From: Candidatus Cloacimonadota bacterium
GTDB taxonomy: Bacteria > Cloacimonadota > Cloacimonadia > JGIOTU-2
Direction of reading: 5' to 3'
Assembly (NCBI GenBank): GCA_014382685.1
Contig: JACNJG010000041.1
Coordinates: 1 to 17,399, forward strand
Length of the DNA: 17,399 nt
Below the pieces are notes generated by a model. The model did no database searches, had not been told where the DNA came from, and saw only the letters and a program-made list of their open reading frames with translations. The position numbers and the translations under genes were made by a program. Positions 9,101 through 15,785 of this stretch are shown in pieces (position 1 is the first letter of the stretch; each line of letters starts with the position of its first letter).

Positions 9101-9528
9101 TCTTTCTTGAGGTATTCTACTACCTCTGTAGAGTCCTCTTTTGCCATAAGAGGCATGGAAATAGGATGATGGAACAAACTGGGAAAAGACGACACTTTTT
9201 GGGGATGTATTTTTTTCTTTTCTATAACTGTTTTTGTAGTATCTTTTTGTTTCTCGTGCTCCTCAGTAAGATTTAATGTATCAGCAAAAGGAATTTTATC
9301 AACAATACCGAGTTCCGGCTTTTCAATAAACAGGGTGTCAGTAACAATGAGAAGCGTATCTTTAGTCGTTTTTCCGGTGCTATCTGTGACCTCGATTGTT
9401 TGCTTGCTTACCTTCTCCTCACCTTTTTTGATGATGGTCTGTGCCTGTATCGCATTATGCTGCAGGAGTGTATAACCTGATGCAACTAAAAACAGGATGC
9501 TTATAAAGAAAACAGATTTAATCTTCAT
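3178..9528 (-). CDS. sprA: SprA / Sov, type IX secretion outer-membrane translocon
   Basis: 2116-aa exported protein: signal peptide (MKIK, hydrophobic core, cleavage near AIQA, residue 29), a proline/threonine-rich stretch, then SprA-type domains. Family marks are the segment around residues 290-370 (GTIGKKIKVDVKQ, YVGDEDDPIKLIEAGDTRL, LFGIKGEFEFGKL), SWGGIMKSFG near 940 and FFDDIRVGDPYSEMG near 1360-1375. In Flavobacterium johnsoniae SprA is a very large single-chain beta-barrel through which type IX cargo leaves; the long run of alternating strands and the C-terminal aromatic residue (EFKF) fit. Aspartate-rich segments at about 609-623 and 996-1066 resemble calcium-binding loops. A highly acidic insertion near 1700-1800 is unusual (see findings). 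Somewhat shorter than many Bacteroidetes homologues but uninterrupted. The start ATG 9528 has only a weak AGG upstream. Confidence 0.9.
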   Translation of the reverse strand: MKIKSVFFISILFLVASGYTLLQHNAIQAQTIIKKGEEKVSKQTIEVTDSTGKTTKDTLLIVTDTLFIEKPELGIVDKIPFADTLNLTEEHEKQKDTTKTVIEKKKIHPQKVSSFPSLFHHPISMPLMAKEDSTEVVEYLKKEAFPQQKFNKYFVNSKLYEHSDEIDIRKNRVLVKSSFGGARIHAPFALGLENYVNVRFREQLYEYLYEDIEEAERLRVQDKQGQGIIPDIEFPKIKMPKAMRRFFGDNIGRLKVTGSQTITIGGSSTKRKPETVNESSNAGFFPDLKMEQKLNLGISGTIGKKIKVDVKQTSDASIFEKNKISIKYVGDEDDPIKLIEAGDTRLSLSGSQFISYSASSEDLFGIKGEFEFGKLKLTTIVSQQEGKQASASATGSAVEHETDYMDKYFVRNKYFLFNEPDSLFVGPDNLPVNPDTLPMTEWYYILNKMPKDASVRIFIDDGRVDPSDITGYDLDGNEYKFYELNDPINDFLIDYLNSPYMIQFGVGISDNYAIGVIYEEKSGKKWGSYVDGVPIVKMIKKNYNVPNEDLPEALWGYQFKNIYSLGGKNIDSQGFEIKIFYEDPNDGGTKKYSIADSNNVQHKFINILNLDTNGDGVVNGSDETIDLEKGLAVFRMWEPFQPHWFSEYSSTLGNPMVYNERNPDPTEDNYNPFYLSVKSNTVGSTINLGHINIIEGSEKVYIDGVLMKKGTDYDIDYFGGTVRLKGDAASDPNADVKIDFEYEPFFSMDKKSMFGFRADYEFNNNAKIGATFMYEGGSSDNKHVRVGAEPTKIFIGDIDGSVKADLPFVTDLVDMIPLVKTNKTSSVSLSGEVAMNIPDPNATDNSEAYIDDMEAINEIFSVGISRTEYDFASHPIGIDSLMADTLVTLISRGDLSWYNPHNIFQKKDIYPDLPTDEGREYVSVLECKLKPLPLTPLPSWGGIMKSFGRTAEDFSKKRYLEITLKADDAEIGDSLFIDLGTMTEDYYPILKPNGILNYEDINQDGVLDVGEDVGLDNVPGTDPVPPKNHDEDDTPEVDDGNDDYNYTAGSSNYSGINGDEVNGRLDTEDLNKNFKLDTKNNYFQYAIDLKNVDPEILISENNEWKFIRIPLQDSLFFKPLGEGNIAWNYIQSARLWMKTETSDDLVIDIETFELVGNKWTASAIMDTTLHKPADLQPDEAFEVATENNSNNLDYTPPPGSLTGDDDKEKEIEQSLVLKIQNLEQNRYIYAKENFSEKLDLLNYSKVMLWVYAQHATGPPPYASGTETIIFRLGADTSNYYEYRQSVQVYDDIDSKMTESRWQNITIDFTEFTNMKKSDVPDTTARLRIVGNPSLGYIKQIAVGLIRPDTLETEFSGRIFFDDIRVGDPYSEMGMAARLTLDAKIADFADVRINFERKTPNFYSLGANAGSGSDSYSYALRNNLYLHKFMPDEWGFDIPLKFDYTFSESKPRFQPSSDVKLTTPEERNKYKTLSETKSASISLRKNKKSTNFFAKLFLDNTFVKTTVQHSKSLSPTKQDTTYKYTGTLNYTLNFAKNTHDIEIFEKFKVYFLPQKITINTDYNYTRYNSWTKQSQDTLFIKDDKVPQHTLNPRLSVDYELFTDFDTDYTLNMTRDLGKKNKVGKLNIGVETSRNQDVTLKYVPQYLKYFSFNTQYKTGYKQNRRENLQNDSLSIQYEVENERRTSASITLKFNKWGEYIMRLIEIEEVVKEVKGEDKEEEIIEEEIEEIDEKKEEIIEEEIEEIDEKELEDIERQKEFEEQEMEREKEDLKNEEIEVIIDSVDIEVKTPEGEEEVIVEEEEAPSLGLKRIAMYATKVVGFCVNKIGSVDLSYSGTYKTKYYVPPDSLPDLYYQLGLRDFTFGQIQSTGQVDAFSANTRTRFEMTKFLSAEVNAKYAIDLNQNSGNKTKSESITLPGIVLGFNGLDDFLKVKFMKKSNLSTSFSRMISNTGQGFWNTPDRKTEKFQFSPLISFNTKLFNKVNANLGFNYSFSNQTSYSENNQKLRTDEAGFSATFRYTFQSAKGVKIPLLGRLNMTNKTDIDLDISYTSNSSKIFNTVTNEWDYSNNKNTFKVEPRVAYNFSRDINAGLTARYEAQKNLKEGTSTTTTAINIWVEFKF
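4293..4382 (-). repeat. 45-bp tandem duplication inside sprA
   Basis: Two adjacent 45-base copies (4293-4337 and 4338-4382) differ at four positions by my count. On the coding strand each gives a 15-residue glutamate/isoleucine unit containing EEEIEEIDEK. They lie inside the acidic segment of SprA and keep the reading frame. Confidence 0.85.
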
Positions 9529-9792
9529 ACCTATTAAACTTATTACTATCCTTAAACATATTTATTCAATTATTTACAGTGTTTATCCATTAATTGGCGG
9601 ATTGCTCGCCTTAAGCGAATTTTCGATAGTATCAAAGTATATAGGCAGTCTTCCTCTTTTGATTGCCAAAATGTAAATCCATTCCCGTCTCGGTCAACAT
9701 TTTATTCATTCCAAGCTTAGCGCATTCGATCTTTTTCATAGGAAGCTCTTGTATGCGCAAAGTCATTTTTATCGTCAAGGAATTGATGATTG

Positions 9793-9820
9793 TTGACAAA
9801 ACATCACTTAAAAATAGTCT
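9793..9820 (+). promoter_or_regulatory. Candidate promoter for the dtd-glyS operon
   Basis: TTGACA at 9793-9798, a 16-base spacer, then TAGTCT at 9815-9820 (3/6 match to the -10 consensus). Transcription would start near 9827, leaving a leader of about 20 bases before ATG 9847. The perfect -35 and sensible position support it; the weak -10 does not. Confidence 0.4.
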
Positions 9821-9836
9821 GCTCACATCAAATTTT

Positions 9837-9842
9837 GGGAGG
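9837..9842 (+). promoter_or_regulatory. Ribosome binding site deciding the dtd start
   Basis: GGGAGG ends four bases before ATG 9847. It is a near-consensus Shine-Dalgarno sequence and rejects the longer in-frame start at 9790, which lies upstream of it and overlaps the candidate promoter. Confidence 0.8.
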
Positions 9843-9846
9843 TGCT

Positions 9847-10287
9847 ATGCGGCTGCTTATTCAGCGTGTGAACCGTGCTTCTGTCTCAGTTAACAGAGAA
9901 CTTATTTCAAAGATAGGAAAGGGACTGCTCATCTTTCTTGGAGTCGGGCATAATGATAGTGAAGCTCATGCAGACTTTCTTGCAAAAAAGGCAATGAACC
10001 TGCGCATCTTTGAGGATGATGAAGGTAAGATGAATCTCAGCGTGAAAGATATTGGTGGAGAAATTCTGCTGATCTCGCAATTCACTTTGTATGCAGATAC
10101 AAAAAAAGGTAACCGTCCCGGCTTTTCTGACTCCGCTCCTCCCGAAAAAGCAGAAGTGCTATATGAGTATTTTGGAAAGTGTTTGAACGAACTTGGAGTT
10201 CCGACAAAAATGGGACAATTCGGTGCGCTCATGGAGATCGACCTTCTGAATTTCGGACCCGCAACCTTCCTTTTGGAGAGAGAATAG
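9847..10287 (+). CDS. dtd: D-aminoacyl-tRNA deacylase
   Basis: 146-aa protein colinear with DTD: MRLLIQRVNRASVSV at the N-terminus, LLIFLGVGHND (about 27-37), the SQxT motif in SQFTLYAD (77-84), the KKGNRPGFSDSAPPE stretch (86-100), and the Gly-cisPro motif as NFGPAT (135-140), where most family members have GPVT. DTD hydrolyses D-amino acids from mischarged tRNA and is also known to clear glycine from tRNA(Ala); it is a cytosolic homodimer working with a Gly-cisPro chiral filter. Start at ATG 9847 is set by GGGAGG four bases upstream and by the conserved N-terminus. It is the first gene of the long plus-strand run and is followed after 69 bases by glyS. High confidence. Confidence 0.95.
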   Translation: MRLLIQRVNRASVSVNRELISKIGKGLLIFLGVGHNDSEAHADFLAKKAMNLRIFEDDEGKMNLSVKDIGGEILLISQFTLYADTKKGNRPGFSDSAPPEKAEVLYEYFGKCLNELGVPTKMGQFGALMEIDLLNFGPATFLLERE

Positions 10288-10356
10288 ACACCAAAATAAA
10301 CCGGCACTCCCAAAATCTTGACACGCTTTACCCCATCAGGAAATTTCCCCCTCAAC

Positions 10357-12429
10357 ATGAATAATAACTCCTATCTCTATGAAATTGGAACAGAAGAACT
10401 GCCGGCTTCTTACATACTACCTGCGATAACTTTTTTACAAGAATATTTTTCCACCCGCTTGCAGGAAGCTCAAATTGATTTTGATGAGATCAAGAACTAT
10501 TCAACACCACGCAGATTATGCATAATGATAACAGGACTTCCTGCTGCTCAGGCAGATTCCTCTGAAGAAATTGTCGGACCTCCCAAACGTATTTCCTATG
10601 ACGAACATGGAAAACTCAACAAGGTTGGGCTGGGATTTCTAAAGAAGCAGAATCTTAAAGAAGAAAATATTATTATTAAGGAACTTCCAAAAGGTGAATA
10701 TCTCAGTGTTATAAAGCACATAAAGGGAAAGCCGACTGAAGAAATTCTCAGCACGATTTCTGTCGAATCCATTCCCAAAATCCTCTTCCCGAAAAAGATG
10801 CACTGGGGAAACGGCACGCTTCTCTTTGCCCGTCCTATACGCTGGATTCTTGCTTTATATAATGATAAGCTTCTCGAGTTTGAGATCAATGGAATAAACA
10901 GCAACACATGCACTTTCGGAAACCGCTTCCAAAAATTGCATAATATTATTAATATAACTATAATTAATATATATATTACATTATTAATAGAACACTTTGT
11001 CATTGCAGACAGAGATGAAAGAAAGGCACGGATCAAAAATGAAATTCAGCTCGCTGCTTCGCAAATCAGCGGCATGCCTGTTGAGAATCCCGAACTGCTC
11101 GAAACCGTGACCGATCTTGTTGAATTTCCCTCTCCAATTGTTGGAATCTTTGACAAATCATTTTTATCTTTACCTCCCAAAGTGCTGACAACAACTCTTT
11201 CAGAAACACAAAAATCCTTTTCTGTACAGAATAAGGACAATGAACTTATGCCATACTTTATCGGCATTGGAAACAGCAATCCGAAGACAATAAGTAAAGT
11301 ACTATATGGCAACGAGCGGGTTATTAATGCACGCCTTAGTGATGCAAAATTCTATTTTGATACGGACAAAGAAATCCCACTTGCAGCAAGAGTTAATGAG
11401 CTGAAAAAGATCACTTTCATAAAAAATCTCGGCACACTTTTCGATAAGATCGAAAGAATGAAATCTCTCGGACAATGGTGTACAGATGCTCTTTCTTATG
11501 ATGAGGAAAAAATTGAAAGAGCAGTTTATCTGTGCAAATCCGATCTGACCACACTTATTCTCGGAGAAAAGGAATACACAAAATTGCAGGGCTACATGGG
11601 CTGGCAATATGCGTTGAATGACGGGGAAGATAAAGAAGTGGCAAGGGCGCTTTTCGAGCAGTACCTGCCGCGTTTCAAGGGTGATATTCTGCCCGAAACA
11701 AAAACAGGAACAGTCCTCTCGCTTGTTGATAAGATGGATACAGTAATTGGATGTTTTTCAATAGGATTGCAACCCACCGGCACAAGCGATCAACTCGGGA
11801 TACGAAGAGCAGGGAATGGTATTATCGCGATACTGGCAGAGCAAAAGTTATATCTGAATCTCGATAAATTCATTTCTCAAAGTATTGAAACTTTTGAAGA
11901 TACCAAAAAGGAATTGAAAGAAGAAGTAGTTGATTTCTTTATTCAGAGAATACGCACTTATCTTGAAAATATTGGCATCGATTACGATGTTATAAATGCT
12001 GTCCTTGAAGCAGATCACACCGATATTCCCGATTTGATAATTCGAGCCAAAAGACTGCAGGAATTCAAACTGCATGAAGATTTCAAGAAGTTCATCATCG
12101 GGTTTAAAAGAGCATCAAATATACTGGAAAGCTCGCAGAAGACAGTTAGTTTGAATGAATCGCTTTTTGAGGAAAAAGAAGAATCTGAACTCTATAAAAA
12201 ACTCACTGAGATCATACCTCATTATGAAGCTCATTTCGATAAGAAAAACTACAATGCCTGCTTTAACGACCTTGTTGCCTTGAAGGATTTTATTGATTTA
12301 TTTTTCGATAATGTGATGGTCATGGTTGAGAATGAAGAGCTTAAAGAAAACCGCATGGCGCTCCTTCGTTTGATCCATTCTACCTTCACGAAAACTGCTG
12401 ATCTTTCAAAGATCGTATATGAATTATAG
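10357..12429 (+). CDS. glyS: Glycyl-tRNA synthetase, beta subunit
   Basis: 690-aa beta subunit of the bacterial alpha2-beta2 glycyl-tRNA synthetase, which binds tRNA(Gly) and completes the catalytic alpha subunit. Landmarks: LYEIGTEELPASY at the start, STPRRLCIMI and EEIVGPPKR (about 50-80), KMHWGNGTLLFARPIRW (about 147-163), LSETQKSF, RLSDAKFYFDTD, KLQGYMGWQYALNDGED, LPETKTGTVLSLVDKMDT, GLQPTGTSDQLGIRRAGNG, and the C-terminal FFDNVMVMVENEELKENR. Length is normal for the family. ATG 10357 is preferred because it sits right before the conserved LYEIGTEELP; a TTG at 10318 in frame lacks support. There is no good ribosome site for either. Residues 195-211 are encoded by an almost pure A/T patch. 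The alpha-subunit gene glyQ, often adjacent, is not in this window. Confidence 0.95.
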   Translation: MNNNSYLYEIGTEELPASYILPAITFLQEYFSTRLQEAQIDFDEIKNYSTPRRLCIMITGLPAAQADSSEEIVGPPKRISYDEHGKLNKVGLGFLKKQNLKEENIIIKELPKGEYLSVIKHIKGKPTEEILSTISVESIPKILFPKKMHWGNGTLLFARPIRWILALYNDKLLEFEINGINSNTCTFGNRFQKLHNIINITIINIYITLLIEHFVIADRDERKARIKNEIQLAASQISGMPVENPELLETVTDLVEFPSPIVGIFDKSFLSLPPKVLTTTLSETQKSFSVQNKDNELMPYFIGIGNSNPKTISKVLYGNERVINARLSDAKFYFDTDKEIPLAARVNELKKITFIKNLGTLFDKIERMKSLGQWCTDALSYDEEKIERAVYLCKSDLTTLILGEKEYTKLQGYMGWQYALNDGEDKEVARALFEQYLPRFKGDILPETKTGTVLSLVDKMDTVIGCFSIGLQPTGTSDQLGIRRAGNGIIAILAEQKLYLNLDKFISQSIETFEDTKKELKEEVVDFFIQRIRTYLENIGIDYDVINAVLEADHTDIPDLIIRAKRLQEFKLHEDFKKFIIGFKRASNILESSQKTVSLNESLFEEKEESELYKKLTEIIPHYEAHFDKKNYNACFNDLVALKDFIDLFFDNVMVMVENEELKENRMALLRLIHSTFTKTADLSKIVYEL
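10941..10989 (+). other. Near-pure A/T patch inside glyS
   Basis: 49 bases with only two G or C bases, encoding a run of Asn, Ile, Tyr, Thr and Leu (residues 195-211 of GlyS). Reading frame is kept and the flanking motifs (FGNRF before, HFVIADRDERKA after) are conserved. See findings. Confidence 0.8.
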
Positions 12430-12444
12430 GCATTCGGAGATACA

Positions 12445-13644
12445 ATGAGCACAACACTTTCCCACCGCGCACGAGCGATCAAGCCTTCCCCGACACTAAC
12501 CGTTTCTGCCCTTGCCAAAAAGATGAAATCGGAAGGTCATGATGTAATAAATTTCGGTGTTGGAGAGCCGGATTTCAATACTCCGGACTACATCAAAAAT
12601 GCTGCCAAGAAAGCGATTGATGAAAATTTTACCCGCTACACTGCTGCTGCCGGCATTCCTGAATTGCGAGAAGCAATCGTAGAGAAATTCAAAAAGGATA
12701 ATGATCTTGACTATGCTGCCGATCAAATCTTTGTCTCTCCCGGTGCAAAAGCTTCGATCATTCACATTCTCATGGCAATATGCGATCTTCGCGACGAGGT
12801 ACTGATCCCCTCTCCCTATTGGGTGAGCTATACTTCACAGGTAGAAATGGTTGACGGACACCCTATTCTGCTTCCCACGAATATGAGCACAAATTTCAAG
12901 ATAACAGCTCAGCAGCTTGATGATGCACTTAACTCTCTCGGTAATCCGAAAGCACTCATTTTGAACTCCCCGAATAATCCTACAGGAAGTGTATATTCCA
13001 AAGATGAACTACTTGGCATTGCAGAAGTTTGTGTGAAGCATAATATTTTTATTATTTCTGATGAAATCTATGAGAAGCTCATTTATGACGGCGAAAAGCA
13101 TGTATCCATCGCATCGCTTTCCCCTGAAGCAAAGGAGCTCACAATCGTGATAAACGGCGTTTCCAAAGCTTATGCTATGACCGGCTGGCGTCTCGGGTAT
13201 GCTGCCGGACCAATGGAAGTCATCAAATATGCAAGCAGAATTCAAAGCCACACTATCTCAAATGTAAACTCTATGACCCAGAAAGCTGCCATCGTTGCTC
13301 TCACAGAAGATGACGGAAGCATTGAAAATATGCGTAAGCAGTTCGAGAAGCGAAGAAATTTTCTTGTAAAAGAATTGAATAGTATTCCTAATGTGAGATG
13401 CACGCTCCCCAAGGGTGCATTTTATGCCATGCCAGACATCTCTTATTATTTACAAAACAATAATAAGAACATCACCTCTTCGGCAGATCTTTGCACGTAC
13501 ATTTTAAAGAATTATTATGTCGCAATCGTTCCAGGCTTAGCATTTGGCGCAAATAACTATGTTCGCTTTTCCTATGCAAATTCCATGGAGAATATTGAAA
13601 AGGGACTGAAGCGTTTTGCTGAAGGATTGAAAAATATTATATAA
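12445..13644 (+). CDS. aspC: Class I/II pyridoxal-phosphate aminotransferase (aspartate aminotransferase type)
   Basis: 399-aa fold-type I aminotransferase. The N-terminus ARAIKPSPTLTVSALAKK and FGVGEPDFNTP (37-47) are those of the bacterial type I-gamma aspartate aminotransferases. Cofactor and substrate residues are visible: N178 in NSPNNPTG, D206 and Y209 in ISDEIYEKL, the Schiff-base lysine K241 in GVSKAYAMTGWRLGY, R249, and R374 in NYVRFSYA for the substrate carboxylate. Predicted reaction: aspartate + 2-oxoglutarate to oxaloacetate + glutamate, cytosolic; related enzymes also use prephenate or aromatic acids, so the exact substrate is open. Start ATG 12445 follows CGGAGA at 12435-12440 and lies 15 bases after the glyS stop. 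It is one base from the next gene. Confidence 0.92.
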   Translation: MSTTLSHRARAIKPSPTLTVSALAKKMKSEGHDVINFGVGEPDFNTPDYIKNAAKKAIDENFTRYTAAAGIPELREAIVEKFKKDNDLDYAADQIFVSPGAKASIIHILMAICDLRDEVLIPSPYWVSYTSQVEMVDGHPILLPTNMSTNFKITAQQLDDALNSLGNPKALILNSPNNPTGSVYSKDELLGIAEVCVKHNIFIISDEIYEKLIYDGEKHVSIASLSPEAKELTIVINGVSKAYAMTGWRLGYAAGPMEVIKYASRIQSHTISNVNSMTQKAAIVALTEDDGSIENMRKQFEKRRNFLVKELNSIPNVRCTLPKGAFYAMPDISYYLQNNNKNITSSADLCTYILKNYYVAIVPGLAFGANNYVRFSYANSMENIEKGLKRFAEGLKNII

Positions 13645-13645
13645 C

Positions 13646-13864
13646 ATGTCTTTTTTCACTGATGAATGGAAAAAACGAAGAAACTATCGAAATAAAGACC
13701 TTACCTCGGTCTGGAAGCTCATCATCAGGATCATACTGCTCATCTTGCTGATCCTGCTTATTCGGTTTTTTTCTACAGGCGGAGTTTCAAAATTCTGGGA
13801 CTATCTTCTGAATGAAAAGAACAAACCTGCCACTGTGATAATTGAAGAAACGGAGACAGGATAA
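13646..13864 (+). CDS. Small single-pass membrane protein, unknown function
   Basis: 72-aa protein: a charged basic N-terminus (KKRRNYRNK), one strongly hydrophobic helix at about residues 24-42 (leucine/isoleucine-rich), and a polar tail rich in Lys, Glu and Thr. No domain is recognised. Its reality is supported by position: it fills exactly the gap between aspC (one base before) and the PfkB kinase (one-base overlap, TAATG at 13862-13866), in an operon where all other junctions are equally tight. No independent ribosome site is visible, so translation is probably coupled to aspC. The positive-inside rule suggests an N-in, C-out orientation. It could be a small membrane anchor or regulator; that is inference. 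Confidence 0.7.
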   Translation: MSFFTDEWKKRRNYRNKDLTSVWKLIIRIILLILLILLIRFFSTGGVSKFWDYLLNEKNKPATVIIEETETG

Positions 13865-14766
13865 TGAGTTTACTGATAGTCGGCTCCATTGCTCTCGACA
13901 GTATTGAAAATCATCACGGAAAAGTGCATGATGTGCTTGGTGGTTCTGCAGTTTATTCATCAGTTTCAGCAAGTTTTCTTTATGATAAAGTTTCCATTAT
14001 CGGAGTGGTCGGTCAGGACTTTCCAAAAGAGCATGTTGAATTGCTGGATAAACATGGTGTAAATACGTCAGCTTTGCATTTTGCAGATGGAGAAACCTTT
14101 CGCTGGAGAGGGCGCTACAACAACCCCAATCAAGCGATCACGTTGGAAACCCACTTGAATGTATTCGAAAAATTCAATCCTATTATTCCTGAAAATCTTC
14201 GTGATTCCCCGTTCGTATTACTAGGAAATATTGATCCCGAAATACAGCTCAATGTGATCTCTCAAATGAAAAAACCGAAGATCATTGCTGCAGATACGAT
14301 GAACTACTGGATCATCAAGAAACTCGATAAATTGATAGAAATGTTTCAGCATATTGATATTCTTTTTATTAATGATGAAGAGATCCGTTTGCTCACGCAG
14401 GAACATTATATATATGAAGCTTACCAGAAGATACTCACTTACGGACCAAAGATCGTAGTCGTCAAAAAGGGCGAACACGGCGTTATGATCGTGAAAAAGG
14501 GCTTCTATTTCTTTGCTCCGGGCTATCCACTGAAAAAGGTAATGGATACAACGGGTGCGGGAGATTGTTTCTCCGGTGGTTTCATGGGTTATCTTGCATC
14601 CTGTAAAAAACTCAATGATAATATTCTTAGGCAGGCAGCCATAATTGGAACGATCACTTCAGCATTCAATGTTGAGGGTTTCAGTCTGGATTCTCTGACA
14701 GAGCTCTCAAAAGAAAAAATAGATTCACGCTTTGACGAACTCAAAAAATATACACAATTTGAATAA
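13864..14766 (+). CDS. PfkB-family carbohydrate/nucleoside kinase
   Basis: 300-aa ribokinase-like (PfkB) kinase. Visible motifs: LLIVGSIALD at the N-terminus, GGSAVYSS (26-33, the di-glycine substrate-side motif), VSIIGVVGQDFP (43-54), FINDEE (168-173), VVKKGEHGVMIV (199-210) and the PfkB signature DTTGAGDCFSGGF (228-240) with catalytic base D234 and anion-hole GAGD. It phosphorylates a hydroxyl of a sugar or nucleoside with ATP in the cytosol; the substrate cannot be assigned. Its position next to purM makes a nucleoside or ribose-type substrate conceivable, but this is inference. The start overlaps the previous stop by one base and the stop overlaps purM by one base, both in the sequence AATAATGA. 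Confidence 0.88.
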   Translation: MSLLIVGSIALDSIENHHGKVHDVLGGSAVYSSVSASFLYDKVSIIGVVGQDFPKEHVELLDKHGVNTSALHFADGETFRWRGRYNNPNQAITLETHLNVFEKFNPIIPENLRDSPFVLLGNIDPEIQLNVISQMKKPKIIAADTMNYWIIKKLDKLIEMFQHIDILFINDEEIRLLTQEHYIYEAYQKILTYGPKIVVVKKGEHGVMIVKKGFYFFAPGYPLKKVMDTTGAGDCFSGGFMGYLASCKKLNDNILRQAAIIGTITSAFNVEGFSLDSLTELSKEKIDSRFDELKKYTQFE

Positions 14767-15785
14767 TGAATGATAAAATAGATTACAAGAAAGCAGGTGT
14801 TGACATCAGCGCAGGAGAAAAAGCTGTCGAACTGATAAAACCACTTGCAAAAAGTACTTTCTCAAGGAATGTAGTTACGGATATTGGATCATTTGGTGCG
14901 CTATTCAAACTCGATCTAACCAAATGGAAACAGCCAATATTGGTATCAAGCACGGATAGTGTGGGCTCAAAAGTGCAGGTCGCAAATCTTGCACAAAAAT
15001 GGGACACAGTCGGGCAGGATATTGTGAATCACTGCGTGAATGATATCCTTACTCAAGGTGCATACCCGCTTTTTTTTCTTGATTATATTGGCATTGGAAA
15101 AGTTGTTCCCGAGCACGTTGAAGACATCGTAAAAGGTATCGCTCTTGCATGCCGTGAAAATGACTGCTCACTTATCGGCGGAGAGCTTGCAGAAATGCCA
15201 TCTCTTTATCAAAAAGATGATTTTGATCTCGTTGGCACAATCGTTGGTTGTGTTGATGAAAAGAACGCAATCTCTGGCAAGACAATTTCCGATGGAGATG
15301 TGCTGCTTGGATTTTCTTCAACCGGACTTCACACGAACGGCTATTCTCTTGCTCGGAAAATCATGTTTGATATTTTGAATCTCAAACCGGACTCATATAT
15401 AAATGAATTAGGAAAACCAGTTGCTGAAGCACTACTCGCAGTGCACAGATCATACTATCCAATACTGAAACCTTTTATTGACGAGCATATTATTAAAGGA
15501 CTCGCTCATATCACAGGCGGAGGAATTCCTGGAAACCTCAAACGAATTATTCCTAAGGGAATGTCTGCAATCGTTACAAAAAATTCTTGGGAAGTTCCTG
15601 CTCTCTTCAGATTTCTTCAGCAAGGAGAACAAGTGGAGGAAGCGGAAATGTACCGTACATTCAATATGGGAATCGGCATGATCGCTGTAGTCAACGAAGA
15701 AAATGTAAATCAAATTTTAAAAAAAACCGATGCAAAAGTTATCGGTACTATAATAAAAGGTAAGCAGAAAGTGGTTCTACAATAA
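14766..15785 (+). CDS. purM: Phosphoribosylformylglycinamidine cyclo-ligase (AIR synthetase)
   Basis: 339-aa PurM: DYKKAGVDISAGEKAVE at the start, the nucleotide-binding segment SSTDSVGSKVQVA (61-73), DTVGQDIVNHCVNDILTQGA (80-99), FFLDYIGIGK, GGELAEMPSLY (138-148), GFSSTGLHTNGYSLAR and HITGGGIPGNLKR. It closes formylglycinamidine ribonucleotide to aminoimidazole ribonucleotide using ATP, the fifth step of purine synthesis, cytosolic dimer. Compared with the usual TDGVGTK and GGETAEMPG motifs there are substitutions (Gly to Ser, Thr to Ser, Thr to Leu, Gly to Ser), so it is a divergent but complete member. It overlaps the PfkB gene by one base upstream and the lipM-like gene by one base downstream. 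No other pur genes are in the window. Confidence 0.93.
   Translation: MNDKIDYKKAGVDISAGEKAVELIKPLAKSTFSRNVVTDIGSFGALFKLDLTKWKQPILVSSTDSVGSKVQVANLAQKWDTVGQDIVNHCVNDILTQGAYPLFFLDYIGIGKVVPEHVEDIVKGIALACRENDCSLIGGELAEMPSLYQKDDFDLVGTIVGCVDEKNAISGKTISDGDVLLGFSSTGLHTNGYSLARKIMFDILNLKPDSYINELGKPVAEALLAVHRSYYPILKPFIDEHIIKGLAHITGGGIPGNLKRIIPKGMSAIVTKNSWEVPALFRFLQQGEQVEEAEMYRTFNMGIGMIAVVNEENVNQILKKTDAKVIGTIIKGKQKVVLQ

Larger units (their letters stand above)
9529..9846. other. Divergent intergenic region between sprA and dtd
   Basis: 318 bases between divergently transcribed genes. The left part (9529-9600) is the AT-rich leader of sprA; I see no clear sigma-70 promoter for it. A short 4-bp stem GGCG/CGCC occurs at 9596-9610. 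The middle holds an open minus-strand frame of 64 codons (9826-9632) and an overlapping plus-strand frame; neither has a recognisable domain, a ribosome site or protein-like composition. The right end holds a candidate promoter and a strong ribosome site for dtd. Confidence 0.55.

Noticed and set aside
9632..9826. Minus-strand 64-codon open frame between sprA and dtd.
   Set aside because: No recognisable domain, no ribosome site, and it overlaps the candidate dtd promoter; kept only as a description of the intergenic region.
9790..9846. Longer N-terminus for dtd from an upstream start.
   Set aside because: DTD proteins begin with the segment at 9847, and a strong GGGAGG lies just before that ATG.
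10318..10356. TTG start for glyS adding 13 residues.
   Set aside because: The family begins just before LYEIGTEELP; the extra residues have no counterpart and the TTG has no ribosome site.
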